Source: Mariniphaga anaerophila (GTDB lineage: Bacteria > Bacteroidota > Bacteroidia > Bacteroidales > Prolixibacteraceae). Taken from it: a DNA stretch of 64,000 nucleotides. Both the position numbers and the translations under genes were made by a program. The notes beneath the pieces were generated by a model. The model saw only the letters and a program-made list of their open reading frames with translations. It searched no databases and had not been told where the DNA came from. Location of the stretch: the NCBI RefSeq assembly GCF_900129025.1, contig NZ_FQUM01000001.1, positions 124,001-188,000 on the forward strand, written 5' to 3'. Below, piece by piece: positions 29,467 to 38,693 of the stretch. Every line of letters starts with the position of its first letter. Within the stretch, counting starts at the first letter, position 1.

Positions 29467-30036
29467 TTAAACGCGCAATAACCCGCGGAATCCGCGAGCA
29501 CTGTAATAAGATTCGGCTCCGTTATGGTAGGTAAACACATTTTTGTAACGCCGGTCTCCAAAAATAGCGCCGCCAAGCTTTCTTATACCTGCCGGAGTTT
29601 TAAGCCAACTGGATGTTTTTGTGTCGAATTCTCCCAGTTGTTGTAATTCACGGTATTGCTGTTCGGTTAGAATTTCTATTCCCATTTCCGATGCCATGGA
29701 AACAGCGCTACTGCGAGGCTTATTCGTTTTTCTGGATTCCAGCGCTTCAGAATCGTAGCAGACACTCCTTCGGTTTTTGGGGCTTTCTTTGGAGCAGTCG
29801 AAAAACAGGAACTCTTCTGTTTTATTATCATACCCAATCACATCGGGTTCGCCGCCGGTCTGTTCCATTTTATTGAGCGACCACAGTTTCTCCGGATTTG
29901 CTGTCAATTTAGCTTCTACTGCTTCCCAATCGCAATTTTCATGACGCTTCGTATTTGCTTCGAAACGAGCTTTTAAAAGATGAATGAGCTCCCGTTGTTG
30001 GTCTGGTAACAATACGTTTTTATTTCCTGTTGACAT
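29467..30036 (-). CDS. DUF4256 domain protein
   Basis: This 189-residue protein has the complete DUF4256 pattern: an N-terminal helical part with LIHLLKARFEANTKRHE, the segment LWSLNKMEQTGGEPDV, then FLFFDCSKESPKNRRSVCYD, and a C-terminal YKNVFTYHNGAESYYSARGFRG. The family is widespread in Bacteria and has no known function; the conserved aromatic and acidic residues suggest a soluble enzyme or ligand-binding protein. It has no signal peptide. It stands alone between tex and the PAS gene, on the same strand as both but with gaps of 50 and 219 bp. Confidence 0.9.
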   Translation of the reverse strand: MSTGNKNVLLPDQQRELIHLLKARFEANTKRHENCDWEAVEAKLTANPEKLWSLNKMEQTGGEPDVIGYDNKTEEFLFFDCSKESPKNRRSVCYDSEALESRKTNKPRSSAVSMASEMGIEILTEQQYRELQQLGEFDTKTSSWLKTPAGIRKLGGAIFGDRRYKNVFTYHNGAESYYSARGFRGLLRV

Positions 30037-30086
30037 AATGTGCTGATTAAATGCGATTCGGCTTTAATTTCTGACAAAAGGTGTAG

Positions 30087-32222
30087 TTATTCCTGCTCCA
30101 CTCCTTTTAGCGAGAGCTGAATGCGTTTTCGTGGAATATCCACTTCTTTGACCCTTACTTTTATGTGTTCGTGCAATTTCACTATTTCGTTTGGATCGGA
30201 GACGAAGCGATCTGCTAATTCGGAAATATGCACAAGTCCCGACTGTTTTACCCCGACATCTACAAAAGCCCCGAACTTTGTAATGTTGTTTACAATTCCC
30301 GGCAAAATCATTCCCTCCTTCAAATCTTCAATCGAGAAAATTCCTTCGGCAAATTCAAATACTTTTATGGGTTTTCTGGGGTCGCGCCCGGGTTTTAGCA
30401 GCTCGCTTTTTATATCGTTTAATGTGGGAAGCCCCACTTCCGGAGTTACATATCGGGGCAGATCAATTTTTGACACCAGCTCCTCGTTACGAATTAAATC
30501 TTTTACCTCACATTTTAAGCTGGCTGCCATTTGTTTTACAATGTGATAGGATTCGGGGTGAACCGCTGAGTTGTCAAGCGGATTTTCCGGCTCGGGAATT
30601 CGCAAAAAACCGGCAGATTGCTCAAATGCTTTTGGCCCCATGCGCGGAACTTTTTTCAATTCTTCGCGTGAATTGAAAAGGCCATTTTCTTTTCTGTAAT
30701 CCACAATATTTTGTGCCAGTTGCGGCCCCAGCCCCGAAATGTAGGTGAGCAGGTGCTGGCTTGCGGTGTTGAGGTTTACACCCACCGCATTCACACTTAG
30801 TTCTACTACTGAATCCAGACTGTTTTTTAGCTTTTTCTGGTCAACATCGTGCTGGTACTGTCCAACTCCAATGCTTTTCGGATCAATTTTCACCAGTTCT
30901 GCCAACGGATCCATCAGGCGCCGTCCGATTGAAATGGCGCCGCGCACAGTTACATCATATTGCGGAAATTCCTGCCGGGCAACAGAGGATGCCGAATAAA
31001 CAGATGCGCCGTCTTCGCTCACCACGTAAACCCTGATTTCACGATTGTAACGCAGTTTCTTTACAAAAGCTTCGGTTTCGCGGCCGGCAGTCCCGTTGCC
31101 AATTGCAACAGCTTCAATCTGGTACATTTCAACCATTGATGTAAGCTTTTTGGCTGCCATTTTTTTGTCTTCCTGTGGTTTGTGCGGGTAAATTGTTTCG
31201 TTGTGCAAAAGATTTCCCTGTTCATCCAGGCAAACAACTTTGCACCCTGTGCGGTACCCCGGGTCAATTGCAAGCGTTCGTTTTTGGCCGAGTGGGGGAG
31301 CAAGCAGCAGTTGCTTCAGGTTTTCTGCAAAAACACCAATTGCTTCGTTGTCGGCTTTTTCTTTTGAAAGAGCAGCAAACTCGGTTTCAATAGAAGGTTC
31401 TATTAATCTTTTGTAACTATCTTTTACAGCCAGTTCTACCTGTTCCGAACAAGCAGTGTTTCCTTTTACAAAAAAACGAGCCAGGTTATTCAGCGGATTA
31501 TCTTCGTCGGGTTTTACCGAGACACGCAAAAAACCCTCTTTTTCTGCCCGGCGCATGGCCAGCAGACGGTGGGACGGGCATTTTTTCAGCGGCTCACTCC
31601 AATCGAAATAATCGCGGTATTTGGCAGCTTCCTCTTCTTTGTCTTTAACAATTTTTGATTTTATAACGGCATTTCTGTCGAATTCGCGACGGACAATACT
31701 TCGTGCTTTTTCATTCTCGCTAATCCACTCGGCAATAATATCCCGCGCTCCCGATAATGCTTCGTCAACAGAAGGAACTTCATCGTTTAAAAATGAGGCT
31801 GCCCTCGATTCAACGTCGCGCTCAAACTGCTTCATTACAATTTTTGCCAGAGGTTCCAGACCTTTTTCCCGGGCAATGGTTGCTTTTGTTCGCCTTTTTG
31901 GTTTGTAAGGCATGTAAATGTCTTCCAGCTCCACAGCATCGTAGCAATTCTCAATTCTTGCTTTCAGCTCAGGGGTAAGCGCCTCCTGCTCTTCAATAGT
32001 TTTTAAAATAGTTTCCCTGCGTTTTTCAAGCTCACTGAACTTTTCGCCCAGTTCTTTTACCTGGAGCACCTGAACTTCGTCGAGACTCCCGGTGCGTTCT
32101 TTTCGGTAACGCGAAATAAAAGGAACCGTAGCGCCTTCTTTGAGAAGTTCGAGGGTGTTTTTTATCTGTATGTTTTTTATACCCAGTTGGCGGGCTATAA
32201 TTTCAATTATCTGTGGATTCAT
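30087..32222 (-). CDS. tex: Transcription accessory protein Tex (S1 RNA-binding)
   Basis: This 711-residue protein has the full Tex architecture: N-terminal helical region with VPFISRYRKERTGSLDEVQV, the YqgF/RuvX-like domain (TLAIDPGYRTGCKVVCLDEQG), helix-hairpin-helix repeats (LGPQLAQNIVDYRKENGLF and PRMGPKAFEQSAGFLRI) and a C-terminal S1 domain (about 640-710: LPGIVNNITKFGAFVDVGVK, DIPRKRIQLSLKG). Tex binds nucleic acid and associates with transcription elongation; it is cytoplasmic and conserved. A TACCTTTG promoter element lies 22 bp upstream. Confidence 0.97.
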   Translation of the reverse strand: MNPQIIEIIARQLGIKNIQIKNTLELLKEGATVPFISRYRKERTGSLDEVQVLQVKELGEKFSELEKRRETILKTIEEQEALTPELKARIENCYDAVELEDIYMPYKPKRRTKATIAREKGLEPLAKIVMKQFERDVESRAASFLNDEVPSVDEALSGARDIIAEWISENEKARSIVRREFDRNAVIKSKIVKDKEEEAAKYRDYFDWSEPLKKCPSHRLLAMRRAEKEGFLRVSVKPDEDNPLNNLARFFVKGNTACSEQVELAVKDSYKRLIEPSIETEFAALSKEKADNEAIGVFAENLKQLLLAPPLGQKRTLAIDPGYRTGCKVVCLDEQGNLLHNETIYPHKPQEDKKMAAKKLTSMVEMYQIEAVAIGNGTAGRETEAFVKKLRYNREIRVYVVSEDGASVYSASSVARQEFPQYDVTVRGAISIGRRLMDPLAELVKIDPKSIGVGQYQHDVDQKKLKNSLDSVVELSVNAVGVNLNTASQHLLTYISGLGPQLAQNIVDYRKENGLFNSREELKKVPRMGPKAFEQSAGFLRIPEPENPLDNSAVHPESYHIVKQMAASLKCEVKDLIRNEELVSKIDLPRYVTPEVGLPTLNDIKSELLKPGRDPRKPIKVFEFAEGIFSIEDLKEGMILPGIVNNITKFGAFVDVGVKQSGLVHISELADRFVSDPNEIVKLHEHIKVRVKEVDIPRKRIQLSLKGVEQE

Positions 32223-32243
32223 TTAAATTCTATTTAACAGAAA

Positions 32244-32251
32244 CAAAGGTA
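32244..32251 (-). promoter_or_regulatory. Predicted -7 element of the tex promoter
   Basis: TACCTTTG on the minus strand is a full match to TAnnTTTG and lies 22 bp before the tex start. No TTG is seen at the -33 distance, so the call rests on one element. Confidence 0.45.
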
Positions 32252-32286
32252 GAAAGATATTTTTTGCGAGAGGGCATGTTAAAGTT

Positions 32287-33459
32287 TCATTGTTGATTTT
32301 TCGATAACCAGGGCCAGACTGCCAACAATGCTGCAATTATGTAGAGTGCGCCGGCCAGAATAAATGCTGTTTTTAGATTTACCTGATCGGTCATCCAGCC
32401 TAACAACGGACCAATAACGGCAAAACTGATTCGGATTAAAAGGTTTCGTACCGACAAAATGGTTGCCCTGATTTCGCTTGGAGTATAAAGGTTGATGTAA
32501 TTTTTAAAGATGGGCGTAGCCAGTCCGCGAACAAGGTAGAATAAAAATAAAAAAAAGAGACCTTCGCGAACGACAGCAAGGCCTGAGAAGAAATAACCCA
32601 AAGCCAGTAAAAGAATAATCGTAAGCACTTCGTTTTTGCGGCTTATCCGGCCTTCAAACCGAAAAGCAAAGGCAGATGAAACCCCGACACTCAGGTTTAA
32701 AACTGTCCATAAAATACCAAACCATTCAACGGGCAAATTAATGGCTTTAAAAAACGGTTGCACCAGCCAGGCAAATGTAAGCGTTGCCGTTCCGGTAACA
32801 GCCGAAAGCAAAATGGAAACACGCAAATTGGTATTTTTCAGAAGTGTACCTTTTATAACTAAAGCCATCCGTTTTACCGAATAACTGAGTGCGCCGGAAC
32901 GATTCACCGGTTCTTTTAAAACAAGTGCTGCCGGAACCGCCAGAGCAGCCACAATAAACTGAAAATAGAAGGGAGACCGTAAACTTACAGCAGCCAGAAA
33001 ACCTGCGGCAATACCGGCCAGTGCTTCGGCAAAGTTTCCGGCAGATGTAATGCGTCCTTCGTGTTTTACGTATTCGTCTGATTTTTTATCGGCCTTCAGG
33101 CTTTCGTACAGCATGGCCGAATCTGCCCCGGAAACAAACGAATGCCCGGCTCCCAAAACAATTTCGGCCACAGCAAAAGCCCAAAAACCGTACGAAAAGC
33201 TGTACATCAGAAAACCTGCGCTCCCTAAAACTGCACCAAGCAGCAGTGTTTTTTTGCGTCCCCACACGTCGGCCATCCATCCCGAAGGCAGCTCGAGGCC
33301 AACAATTGCCAACGAGTAAATGGACTTCAGAATAAAAATTTCGTGCATTCCCATTCCGTTGTCCTGGTAAAATAGCACAACAACAGGCATTACCAGGTTA
33401 AACCATTTGGAGATTTTGATCACATACAGGCTTGCAATATTTTTTCTGAATTGCATCAT
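32287..33459 (-). CDS. MFS transporter
   Basis: This inner-membrane transporter of about 390 residues has twelve predicted hydrophobic helices, with the typical loop motif GWMADVWGRKKTLLLG between helices 2 and 3 (about residues 55-70) and a partner motif in the second half (FEGRISRK). An ATG at 33477 would give 396 residues, but it overlaps a TATTTTTG promoter element at 33475-33482, so the start at 33459 is preferred. The substrate cannot be read from sequence. It is divergent from asnA and 64 bp downstream of the tex start. Confidence 0.88.
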   Translation of the reverse strand: MMQFRKNIASLYVIKISKWFNLVMPVVVLFYQDNGMGMHEIFILKSIYSLAIVGLELPSGWMADVWGRKKTLLLGAVLGSAGFLMYSFSYGFWAFAVAEIVLGAGHSFVSGADSAMLYESLKADKKSDEYVKHEGRITSAGNFAEALAGIAAGFLAAVSLRSPFYFQFIVAALAVPAALVLKEPVNRSGALSYSVKRMALVIKGTLLKNTNLRVSILLSAVTGTATLTFAWLVQPFFKAINLPVEWFGILWTVLNLSVGVSSAFAFRFEGRISRKNEVLTIILLLALGYFFSGLAVVREGLFFLFLFYLVRGLATPIFKNYINLYTPSEIRATILSVRNLLIRISFAVIGPLLGWMTDQVNLKTAFILAGALYIIAALLAVWPWLSKNQQ

Positions 33460-33474
33460 TTTCAAATTGAGCTG

Positions 33475-33482
33475 CAAAAATA
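33475..33482 (-). promoter_or_regulatory. Predicted -7 element of the MFS gene
   Basis: TATTTTTG on the minus strand matches the TAnnTTTG consensus and sits about 16 bp before the chosen start, giving a leader of roughly 10 nt. It argues against translation from the ATG at 33477. Confidence 0.4.
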
Positions 33483-33635
33483 AGAATCAAAAAGAACCTG
33501 ACATGTTCATAAATAATTACAGAAATTCAATTTTTAAGAATAATTTCAACTATTATGAATAGTTTTTGTTCCGGATACTTCCATATTGAAAGTACAATCG
33601 TATTTTTGCAGACATTAGAATTAAAGAAGTATGAA

Positions 33636-34670
33636 ATGAAGTTATTTATTCCAAAAAACTACCATTCGGTTTTAGATGTAACCCAAACCGAGCAGGCAAT
33701 TAAACTCATAAAAGATTTTTTTCAGCTGAACCTGGCCGCTGAGCTGAGGTTGCGGAGAGTAACCGCTCCTTTGTTCGTAAAAAGAGGAACAGGTATAAAC
33801 GACGATTTAAACGGGGTTGAACGTCCGGTTTCTTTTCCAATGAAGGAGATGAATGACCAGGTTGCAGAGATTGTACAGTCGCTTGCAAAATGGAAAAGAA
33901 TGGCATTGGCAGAGATTGCCGCAAAACCAGGATATGGCCTGTACACCGATATGAATGCAATCCGCCCCGACGAGGAGTTATCAAATATTCATTCGCTTTA
34001 TGTTGATCAGTGGGACTGGGAACGTGTTATCTCAAAAGAAGAAAGAACTCTCGATTTTCTAAAAAAAATAGTTCGTAAAATATATTCTGTTTTAGTGAAT
34101 ACCGAATTTAATATTACGAATCATTACCATGAGCTGGAACCCGGTCTGCCTGAGGAAATCACCTTTTTGCACACCGAAGAGCTGGCCGAAATGTATCCGG
34201 AACTTACGCCTTTTGAACGCGAAACCCAAGCGGCAAAAAAATACAAGGCCATTTTTGTAATTGGTATCGGAGGCGAAATGCCTAACGGGCAAATTCACGA
34301 CGGAAGGGCTCCCGATTATGATGACTGGACCACACCAACGGTGAACGGATACAAAGGATTAAACGGTGACATTATTCTTTGGAACGATGTACTGAACCGT
34401 GCATTTGAAATATCGTCAATGGGAATACGCGTAGACAGGGATGCATTGCTTAAACAGCTAAAAATACGCGGACTGGAAGAACGCAGCGAACTTATGTGGC
34501 ACAAAATGTTACTGAATGGCGAATTGCCGTTGACCATCGGCGGCGGAATAGGGCAGTCGCGTTTGTGCATGTATTTCCTTCGCAAAGCCCATATTGGCGA
34601 AATACAGTCGAGCATTTGGCCCGATGAAATGGTGAAAACTTGCGACGAGAACGGAATTCACCTGTTGTAA
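33636..34670 (+). CDS. asnA: Aspartate--ammonia ligase (asparagine synthetase A)
   Basis: The preferred ATG at 33636 gives 344 residues starting MKLFIPKNYHSVLDVTQTE; an in-frame ATG at 33555 would add 27 residues and lies upstream of a TATTTTTG element (33601-33608). Recognisable AsnA segments are LRLRRVTAPLFV, GLYTDMNAIRPDEE, SLYVDQWDWE and LTIGGGIGQSRLCMYFL. The enzyme makes asparagine from aspartate, ammonia and ATP and has the class II aminoacyl-tRNA-synthetase fold. It is cytoplasmic, complete, and monocistronic next to tRNA-Arg. A weak hairpin with a T-rich 3' side at 34695-34735 may end its transcript. Confidence 0.96.
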   Translation: MKLFIPKNYHSVLDVTQTEQAIKLIKDFFQLNLAAELRLRRVTAPLFVKRGTGINDDLNGVERPVSFPMKEMNDQVAEIVQSLAKWKRMALAEIAAKPGYGLYTDMNAIRPDEELSNIHSLYVDQWDWERVISKEERTLDFLKKIVRKIYSVLVNTEFNITNHYHELEPGLPEEITFLHTEELAEMYPELTPFERETQAAKKYKAIFVIGIGGEMPNGQIHDGRAPDYDDWTTPTVNGYKGLNGDIILWNDVLNRAFEISSMGIRVDRDALLKQLKIRGLEERSELMWHKMLLNGELPLTIGGGIGQSRLCMYFLRKAHIGEIQSSIWPDEMVKTCDENGIHLL

Positions 34671-34746
34671 AACAAACTCAAAAACAAGGAAATCAAACGA
34701 AATCAAAAAATTGACGTTTGTTTTGTTGGAAATTGTTATCTGAGAT

Positions 34747-34776
34747 TTGTTTTTTGAGATTTGATTTATACTTTTG
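34747..34776 (+). promoter_or_regulatory. Promoter of tRNA-Arg
   Basis: TTG at 34747-34749, exactly 19 bases, then TACTTTTG at 34769-34776. This is a full match to the Bacteroidota vegetative promoter (TTG-N19-TAnnTTTG), 19 bp upstream of the mature tRNA. Confidence 0.75.
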
Positions 34777-34795
34777 CACCGCAAAATATAAGGCT

Positions 34796-34869
34796 GCCCC
34801 GGTAGCTCAGCTGGATAGAGCAACTGCCTTCTAAGCAGTAGGTCATGGGTTCGAATCCCGTCCGGGGTA
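34796..34869 (+). tRNA. tRNA-Arg(TCT)
   Basis: A 74-nt cloverleaf without encoded CCA. The acceptor arm GCCCCGG pairs with CCGGGGT (first pair G-T), the D arm is GCTC/GAGC, the anticodon stem ACTGC/GCAGT closes the loop CTTCTAA with anticodon TCT at 34830-34832, and the T arm ATGGG/CCCGT encloses TTCGAAT. It reads AGA codons. The integrase gene 289 bp downstream makes its 3' end a candidate attachment site. Confidence 0.96.
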
Positions 34870-34893
34870 CTAGTAGACAAACTAGATTTAGTC

Positions 34894-34929
34894 AAAAGCA
34901 CTTAAAATCAATGTTTTAAGTGCTTTTTT
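34894..34929 (+). terminator. Rho-independent terminator after tRNA-Arg
   Basis: AAAAGCACTTAAAA, the loop TCAATG, then TTTTAAGTGCTTTT followed by more T: a perfect long stem with a T tract 25 bp after the tRNA. The A-rich left arm also makes it usable in the opposite direction. Confidence 0.85.
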
Positions 34930-34981
34930 ATTTTGGTAAAAAACTAAAAAAGGTCTCTTTTCGTCAGCTTTGAAGGGACTA

Positions 34982-35023
34982 TTTGGTGACCTATGTGTTA
35001 AATAAATAAAAAGGGTCACCAAA
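34982..35023. repeat. Perfect 10-bp inverted repeat upstream of the integrase
   Basis: TTTGGTGACC (34982-34991) and GGTCACCAAA (35014-35023) are exact inverted copies with 22 bases between them. The site lies between the tRNA terminator and the integrase start, where arm or core sites of a tyrosine recombinase, or an operator of the integrase gene, would be expected. Confidence 0.6.
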
Positions 35024-35157
35024 AGCTTCATAACTCTTTGAAATAGTTCGTATTAAATGATTCGAATTGGTCTTGTTTGCTGTTGTTTTATGCCCTCCCA
35101 TAATGTAATTTTAATGTATGAAAAACAGCGAATCGGGACCTGTTTTTAAAATTAATT

Positions 35158-36369
35158 ATGATGAGAGTTACAATCTTATTTCTGTTAAGAACATCAAAGA
35201 AGAGACAAAATGGAAATTGTCCTGTTTATGTAAGAGTAACATATAAAAAAAGAAGGATGGAATTATCTACAGGATTGTTTGTAGATAAAGAATCTTGGGA
35301 CTCGGTAAAACAACAGGTAGAGGGGAAATCGAATGATGTAAAAAGTATCAATAACCGATTGAGTAAGATATATAGTAAAACCCTGGATGCTTGCTATCGT
35401 CTTGAAGCCATCAATGAGGAATATAGTGTAGACGACTTGAAATCGGAGTTAACTGGCGTATCTGACATCCATACGCTTTTTGAACTATTCGATTATTACA
35501 TTAAAACTATTTCTGATCAGCTTGGCACCGGATTTTCTGCCGGAACATTAAAGCACTACAAAACTTCCAAAAACAGACTGAAGGAATTTGTAAAAAAGAA
35601 ATATAGAAAAGAAGATGTCAATATCCTGAATGTTGATTATTCATTTATTGCAGATTTCGATACTTTTCTGAAGAAACAATACCGGAATAATTTAAATACT
35701 GTGTGGGGGTATCATAAGCATTTAAAAAAGATACTCAATATTGCTGTTTCTTTAGACTATATTTTGAAAAACCCATACCTCAAATTTAAGGTTAAAAAGC
35801 AGGAAACGAAAAGAGAATACCTCACTCTTAATGAATTAAAAACCATAAGAACTAAGGAGATTGACATTAAGAGACTGAGTATTGTCCGGGATATTTTTTT
35901 GTTTGCCTGTTATACCGGTTTATCATATGTGGATATGGCCAAATTAAATGCGGAACATATACAGAAAGGAGTCGATGGAGGTGATTGGATAATAATAGAC
36001 AGAACGAAAACATTAACCAGATGCAGGGTGCCTCTTTTAGATGTTCCAAAGGAAATTCTGGAACGATACAAAAACTATCCGGTTTGTGAGAATAAAGGCT
36101 TACTACTTCCTGTTTTAACTAATCAGCGAATGAATAGTTATTTAAAAGAACTGGCCGACATTTGTCATATTAACAAGAATCTGACGATGCATGTTGCCAG
36201 GCACTCGTTTGCCACTTCGGTTACTTTAAGTAATGGAATTCCAATTGAAACTGTTTCTAAAATGTTGGGACATAGATCAATTAAAACCACTCAGGTTTAT
36301 GCAAAAATTGTTGATGAGAAAATATCAAAGGATATGCAAAAATTAAAAGCAATACTGAAGCAGTCCTAA
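35158..36369 (+). CDS. Site-specific tyrosine recombinase (IntDOT-like integrase)
   Basis: This 403-residue integrase has an arm-binding domain (about 5-90; LLRTSKKRQNGNCPVYVRVTY), a SAM-like core-binding domain (about 100-200) and the catalytic domain (about 215-395) with ARHSFATSVTLSNGIP (the HxxR region in the form RHSFAT), GHRSIKTTQVYAKI (His and the Tyr nucleophile). At the usual first-Arg position the sequence is CYTGLSYVDMAKL, with Ser in place of Arg, as in IntDOT of CTnDOT. The element-type integrase beside a tRNA is classic for genomic islands. The gene is AT-rich compared with the core genes to its left. Confidence 0.93.
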   Translation: MMRVTILFLLRTSKKRQNGNCPVYVRVTYKKRRMELSTGLFVDKESWDSVKQQVEGKSNDVKSINNRLSKIYSKTLDACYRLEAINEEYSVDDLKSELTGVSDIHTLFELFDYYIKTISDQLGTGFSAGTLKHYKTSKNRLKEFVKKKYRKEDVNILNVDYSFIADFDTFLKKQYRNNLNTVWGYHKHLKKILNIAVSLDYILKNPYLKFKVKKQETKREYLTLNELKTIRTKEIDIKRLSIVRDIFLFACYTGLSYVDMAKLNAEHIQKGVDGGDWIIIDRTKTLTRCRVPLLDVPKEILERYKNYPVCENKGLLLPVLTNQRMNSYLKELADICHINKNLTMHVARHSFATSVTLSNGIPIETVSKMLGHRSIKTTQVYAKIVDEKISKDMQKLKAILKQS

Positions 36370-36818
36370 GTTTGATATTTACTACGTTAAATGACTTTAT
36401 ATTGAACAGATATGATTAGGAGTCTACCAAAAATAGACCTATAATCAACTTTTTAGGGCAAAGAATAAAACCGATTTTCGAAACCTATTTGAAACTGATT
36501 TTGAAATTTCACAAACATTCGTTAGCCCTTTATTTTGAGAATATTGTGTTTGTTTCTCGAAATTACGATATATGCCCCGTGAGAAGCAACTTTAACAAAC
36601 TAAAAAAAATATAAATATATTTGTTTGCTAAAAACTAATTTTTCAACAAATCTCACCTGTGAATATCGAAGCCAAAATAATATTCAACAAGACTAAAAAG
36701 CAAATCAGGAAAGTATCTGATACTTCGTTCTATAAGTACTGTCCAATTTCAGTATTATTCGTAAGGGGTATGTCCTTGGAAAGCGGACCTACAAGAATTA
36801 ACCAAAACCGTTGATTAT
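36370..36818. other. AT-rich gap between integrase and ECF sigma gene
   Basis: No gene is seen. A TATATTTG element at 36616-36623 could drive the sigma factor with a leader of about 190 nt, but no TTG is at the -33 distance. Imperfect inverted pieces around AGGGCAAAGAATAAAA (near 36455) and AGCCCTTTATTTT (near 36525) might end the integrase transcript. Confidence 0.35.
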
Positions 36819-37394
36819 ATGACAGGCTTGAAACTATTATCTAAAAATAGTAAGGGGGCTTTTAAAAATATATTTTTAGACTATTACAAGCCTCTTTATC
36901 ATTTGGGTAATTATTATCTTAATGACGAAGAGGAGGCAAAGGAAATAGTTCAGGAGGCTTTCATAAAACTTTGGGAACTCAGGCATGAATTAAACCCAGA
37001 CTCGAATCTGCAAAACTTTTTGTTCACTCTTGTAAAAAATAATTGTTTAAACATTCTAAAACGAAGGCAGATTCTGCTTAAGCATCATGGAAGGATCAGA
37101 GAAAAAGAGATTTATTATCAATATGAGAGTCTTAGCAGGATAAATGACGACTATTTGGAGTTAACTGAGCTGAAAGATAAAATAGAAACTGCCATAAAAA
37201 ATCTTCCTGAACATTGTCGAGTTGTTTTTGAGCTAAGCCGGTTTGAAGAAATGAAAAACCGTGAAATAGCGGAGAAACTTGGGATTACGCAAAAAGCTGT
37301 AGAGGCCCGTATGACCAAAGCCCTTAAAATTCTTCGCAACGAGTTGAAAGACTATTTGCCTTTTGCAATGGTTGTCATGAGTATTTTTGATTGA
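36819..37394 (+). CDS. RNA polymerase ECF sigma-70 factor (FecI-like)
   Basis: This 191-residue protein has sigma region 2 (about 20-90; YYLNDEEEAKEIVQEAFIKLWE, with NNCLNILKRR following) and region 4 (about 130-180; LPEHCRVVFELSRFEEMKN then REIAEKLGITQKAVEARM). This Bacteroidota FecI-like type directs transcription of adjacent SusC/SusD genes when released by its FecR partner. It is 135 bp upstream of the fecR gene on the same strand, and the SusC that follows has the STN signalling domain, completing the trans-envelope switch. Confidence 0.95.
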   Translation: MTGLKLLSKNSKGAFKNIFLDYYKPLYHLGNYYLNDEEEAKEIVQEAFIKLWELRHELNPDSNLQNFLFTLVKNNCLNILKRRQILLKHHGRIREKEIYYQYESLSRINDDYLELTELKDKIETAIKNLPEHCRVVFELSRFEEMKNREIAEKLGITQKAVEARMTKALKILRNELKDYLPFAMVVMSIFD

Positions 37395-37529
37395 ATTACT
37401 ATTGGTAGTCTCCTACGCACGTTTGACCAGTTCATAATCAGAATTCTCAAAAATATAAATACGCTATTTTTTTGATTTTTCCGTTAGGGTATTCCTTCCT
37501 TTGTTTGTTCATATATAAAACAACTGTTA

Positions 37530-38522
37530 ATGAATGAAAATTTGTTATTGAATGTGATTACCGGCAAGGCTACCAATGAAGAAAAAGAGGAGTTTTATGG
37601 TTGCCTTGAAAATAGTAAAGAGGAAGAAGAGTTGTTTTACACAATGAAAGGTCTTTGGTTACGCGTTACAATGCAGAATACAACAGCGGTTGTTGATTCC
37701 GATTTCGAGGATTTGTGGCAAAAAATTAAAAGCGAAAAACGAACATGGTTATGGATAGAAGGTAAACGGATGCTACGATATGCGGCAATCTTTATTTTTA
37801 TTCTTGGCATTGGAGGTTTGGGTGGGTATTACATTACGACAAAAAATATTGAGTATCCTGATCCCAAAACACAAAAGTTTACAGCGACTCGAGGGAGTGT
37901 TAGCGTTCTAGAACTTTCCGACGGTACTAAAGTTTGGTTGAATTCCGAATCTAAACTCACTTATCATGAAGATTATAAAAACACCCAACGCTATGCTGAG
38001 CTGACAGGCGAGGCATATTTTGAAGTTGTGCACCGAGACGACTTTCCTTTTCTGGTAAAAGCAGGTAATCTCCTTATTCATGATTTGGGAACAACTTTTA
38101 ATATTAAAGCATATCCTGAAGACAATTATATTGAAACATCCCTTGTCGAGGGGAAGGTTGACATTCTGTCGCCAACAGGTAACCCCATTGTTTCGCTTGA
38201 ACCTGGTGAAAGTGCGATGTATCTTTCAAATAAAAATGAGATGGTGCTCCGGACAATTGCCGATAATGTACTGTCTGCCTGGAGAGATGGAAAGTTTGTA
38301 ATCCGCGACCAACGACTTGAAGACATTTTTACTGAGCTCAGTCGATGGTATGGAGTTGAATTCCGTTTCGAAAATGATAAGTTTCGGGACTATCGATTTA
38401 CTGGGAATATAAAAAAAACTACCACGGCACAGCATGTGTTGAAAGTATTGGAGGCAACTGCCCATTTTAAGTACCGTATTGTTGAAAATGTGGATAAATC
38501 TGATTTAGTGATAATTTATTAA
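37530..38522 (+). CDS. FecR-type anti-sigma factor
   Basis: This 330-residue protein has an N-terminal cytoplasmic domain (about 1-80) that should bind the ECF sigma factor, a membrane helix (about 83-107; LRYAAIFIFILGIGGLGGYY), a FecR domain (about 120-215; ATRGSVSVLELSDGTKVWLN, LTGEAYFEV) and a C-terminal DUF4974-like domain (about 255-330) resembling the STN fold. It senses the loaded state of the SusC transducer at 38694 in the periplasm and controls the sigma factor. No TAnnTTTG promoter is evident directly upstream, so it is probably read through from the sigma gene. Confidence 0.94.
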   Translation: MNENLLLNVITGKATNEEKEEFYGCLENSKEEEELFYTMKGLWLRVTMQNTTAVVDSDFEDLWQKIKSEKRTWLWIEGKRMLRYAAIFIFILGIGGLGGYYITTKNIEYPDPKTQKFTATRGSVSVLELSDGTKVWLNSESKLTYHEDYKNTQRYAELTGEAYFEVVHRDDFPFLVKAGNLLIHDLGTTFNIKAYPEDNYIETSLVEGKVDILSPTGNPIVSLEPGESAMYLSNKNEMVLRTIADNVLSAWRDGKFVIRDQRLEDIFTELSRWYGVEFRFENDKFRDYRFTGNIKKTTTAQHVLKVLEATAHFKYRIVENVDKSDLVIIY

Positions 38523-38589
38523 ACTTAAGTATTCGTATAAAAGTTAACTAAAACTATGAGTCTATGAAATAGAACCTTAAAAAAAATAA

Positions 38590-38617
38590 AAGCCGGGATG
38601 CTGTCACACCCCGACTT
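38590..38617 (+). promoter_or_regulatory. Hairpin between fecR and susC
   Basis: AAGCCGGG (38590-38597) pairs with CCCGACTT (38610-38617) with one C/A mismatch and a 12-base loop. It is not followed by a T run, so it may be a processing or attenuation hairpin separating the regulatory genes from the transporter genes. Confidence 0.4.
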
Positions 38618-38693
38618 CGCTACTTAAATTTTTGGTTGAGGTAATTAAGCAGATTACCAAAACCGTATTATTAATGAATAATCAAACAAAATT

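Noticed and set aside
35071-35080. TTTGC near the integrase as a CTnDOT-type att core
   Set aside because: The match to GTAnnTTTGC is too poor and no second copy is visible, so it cannot be called.
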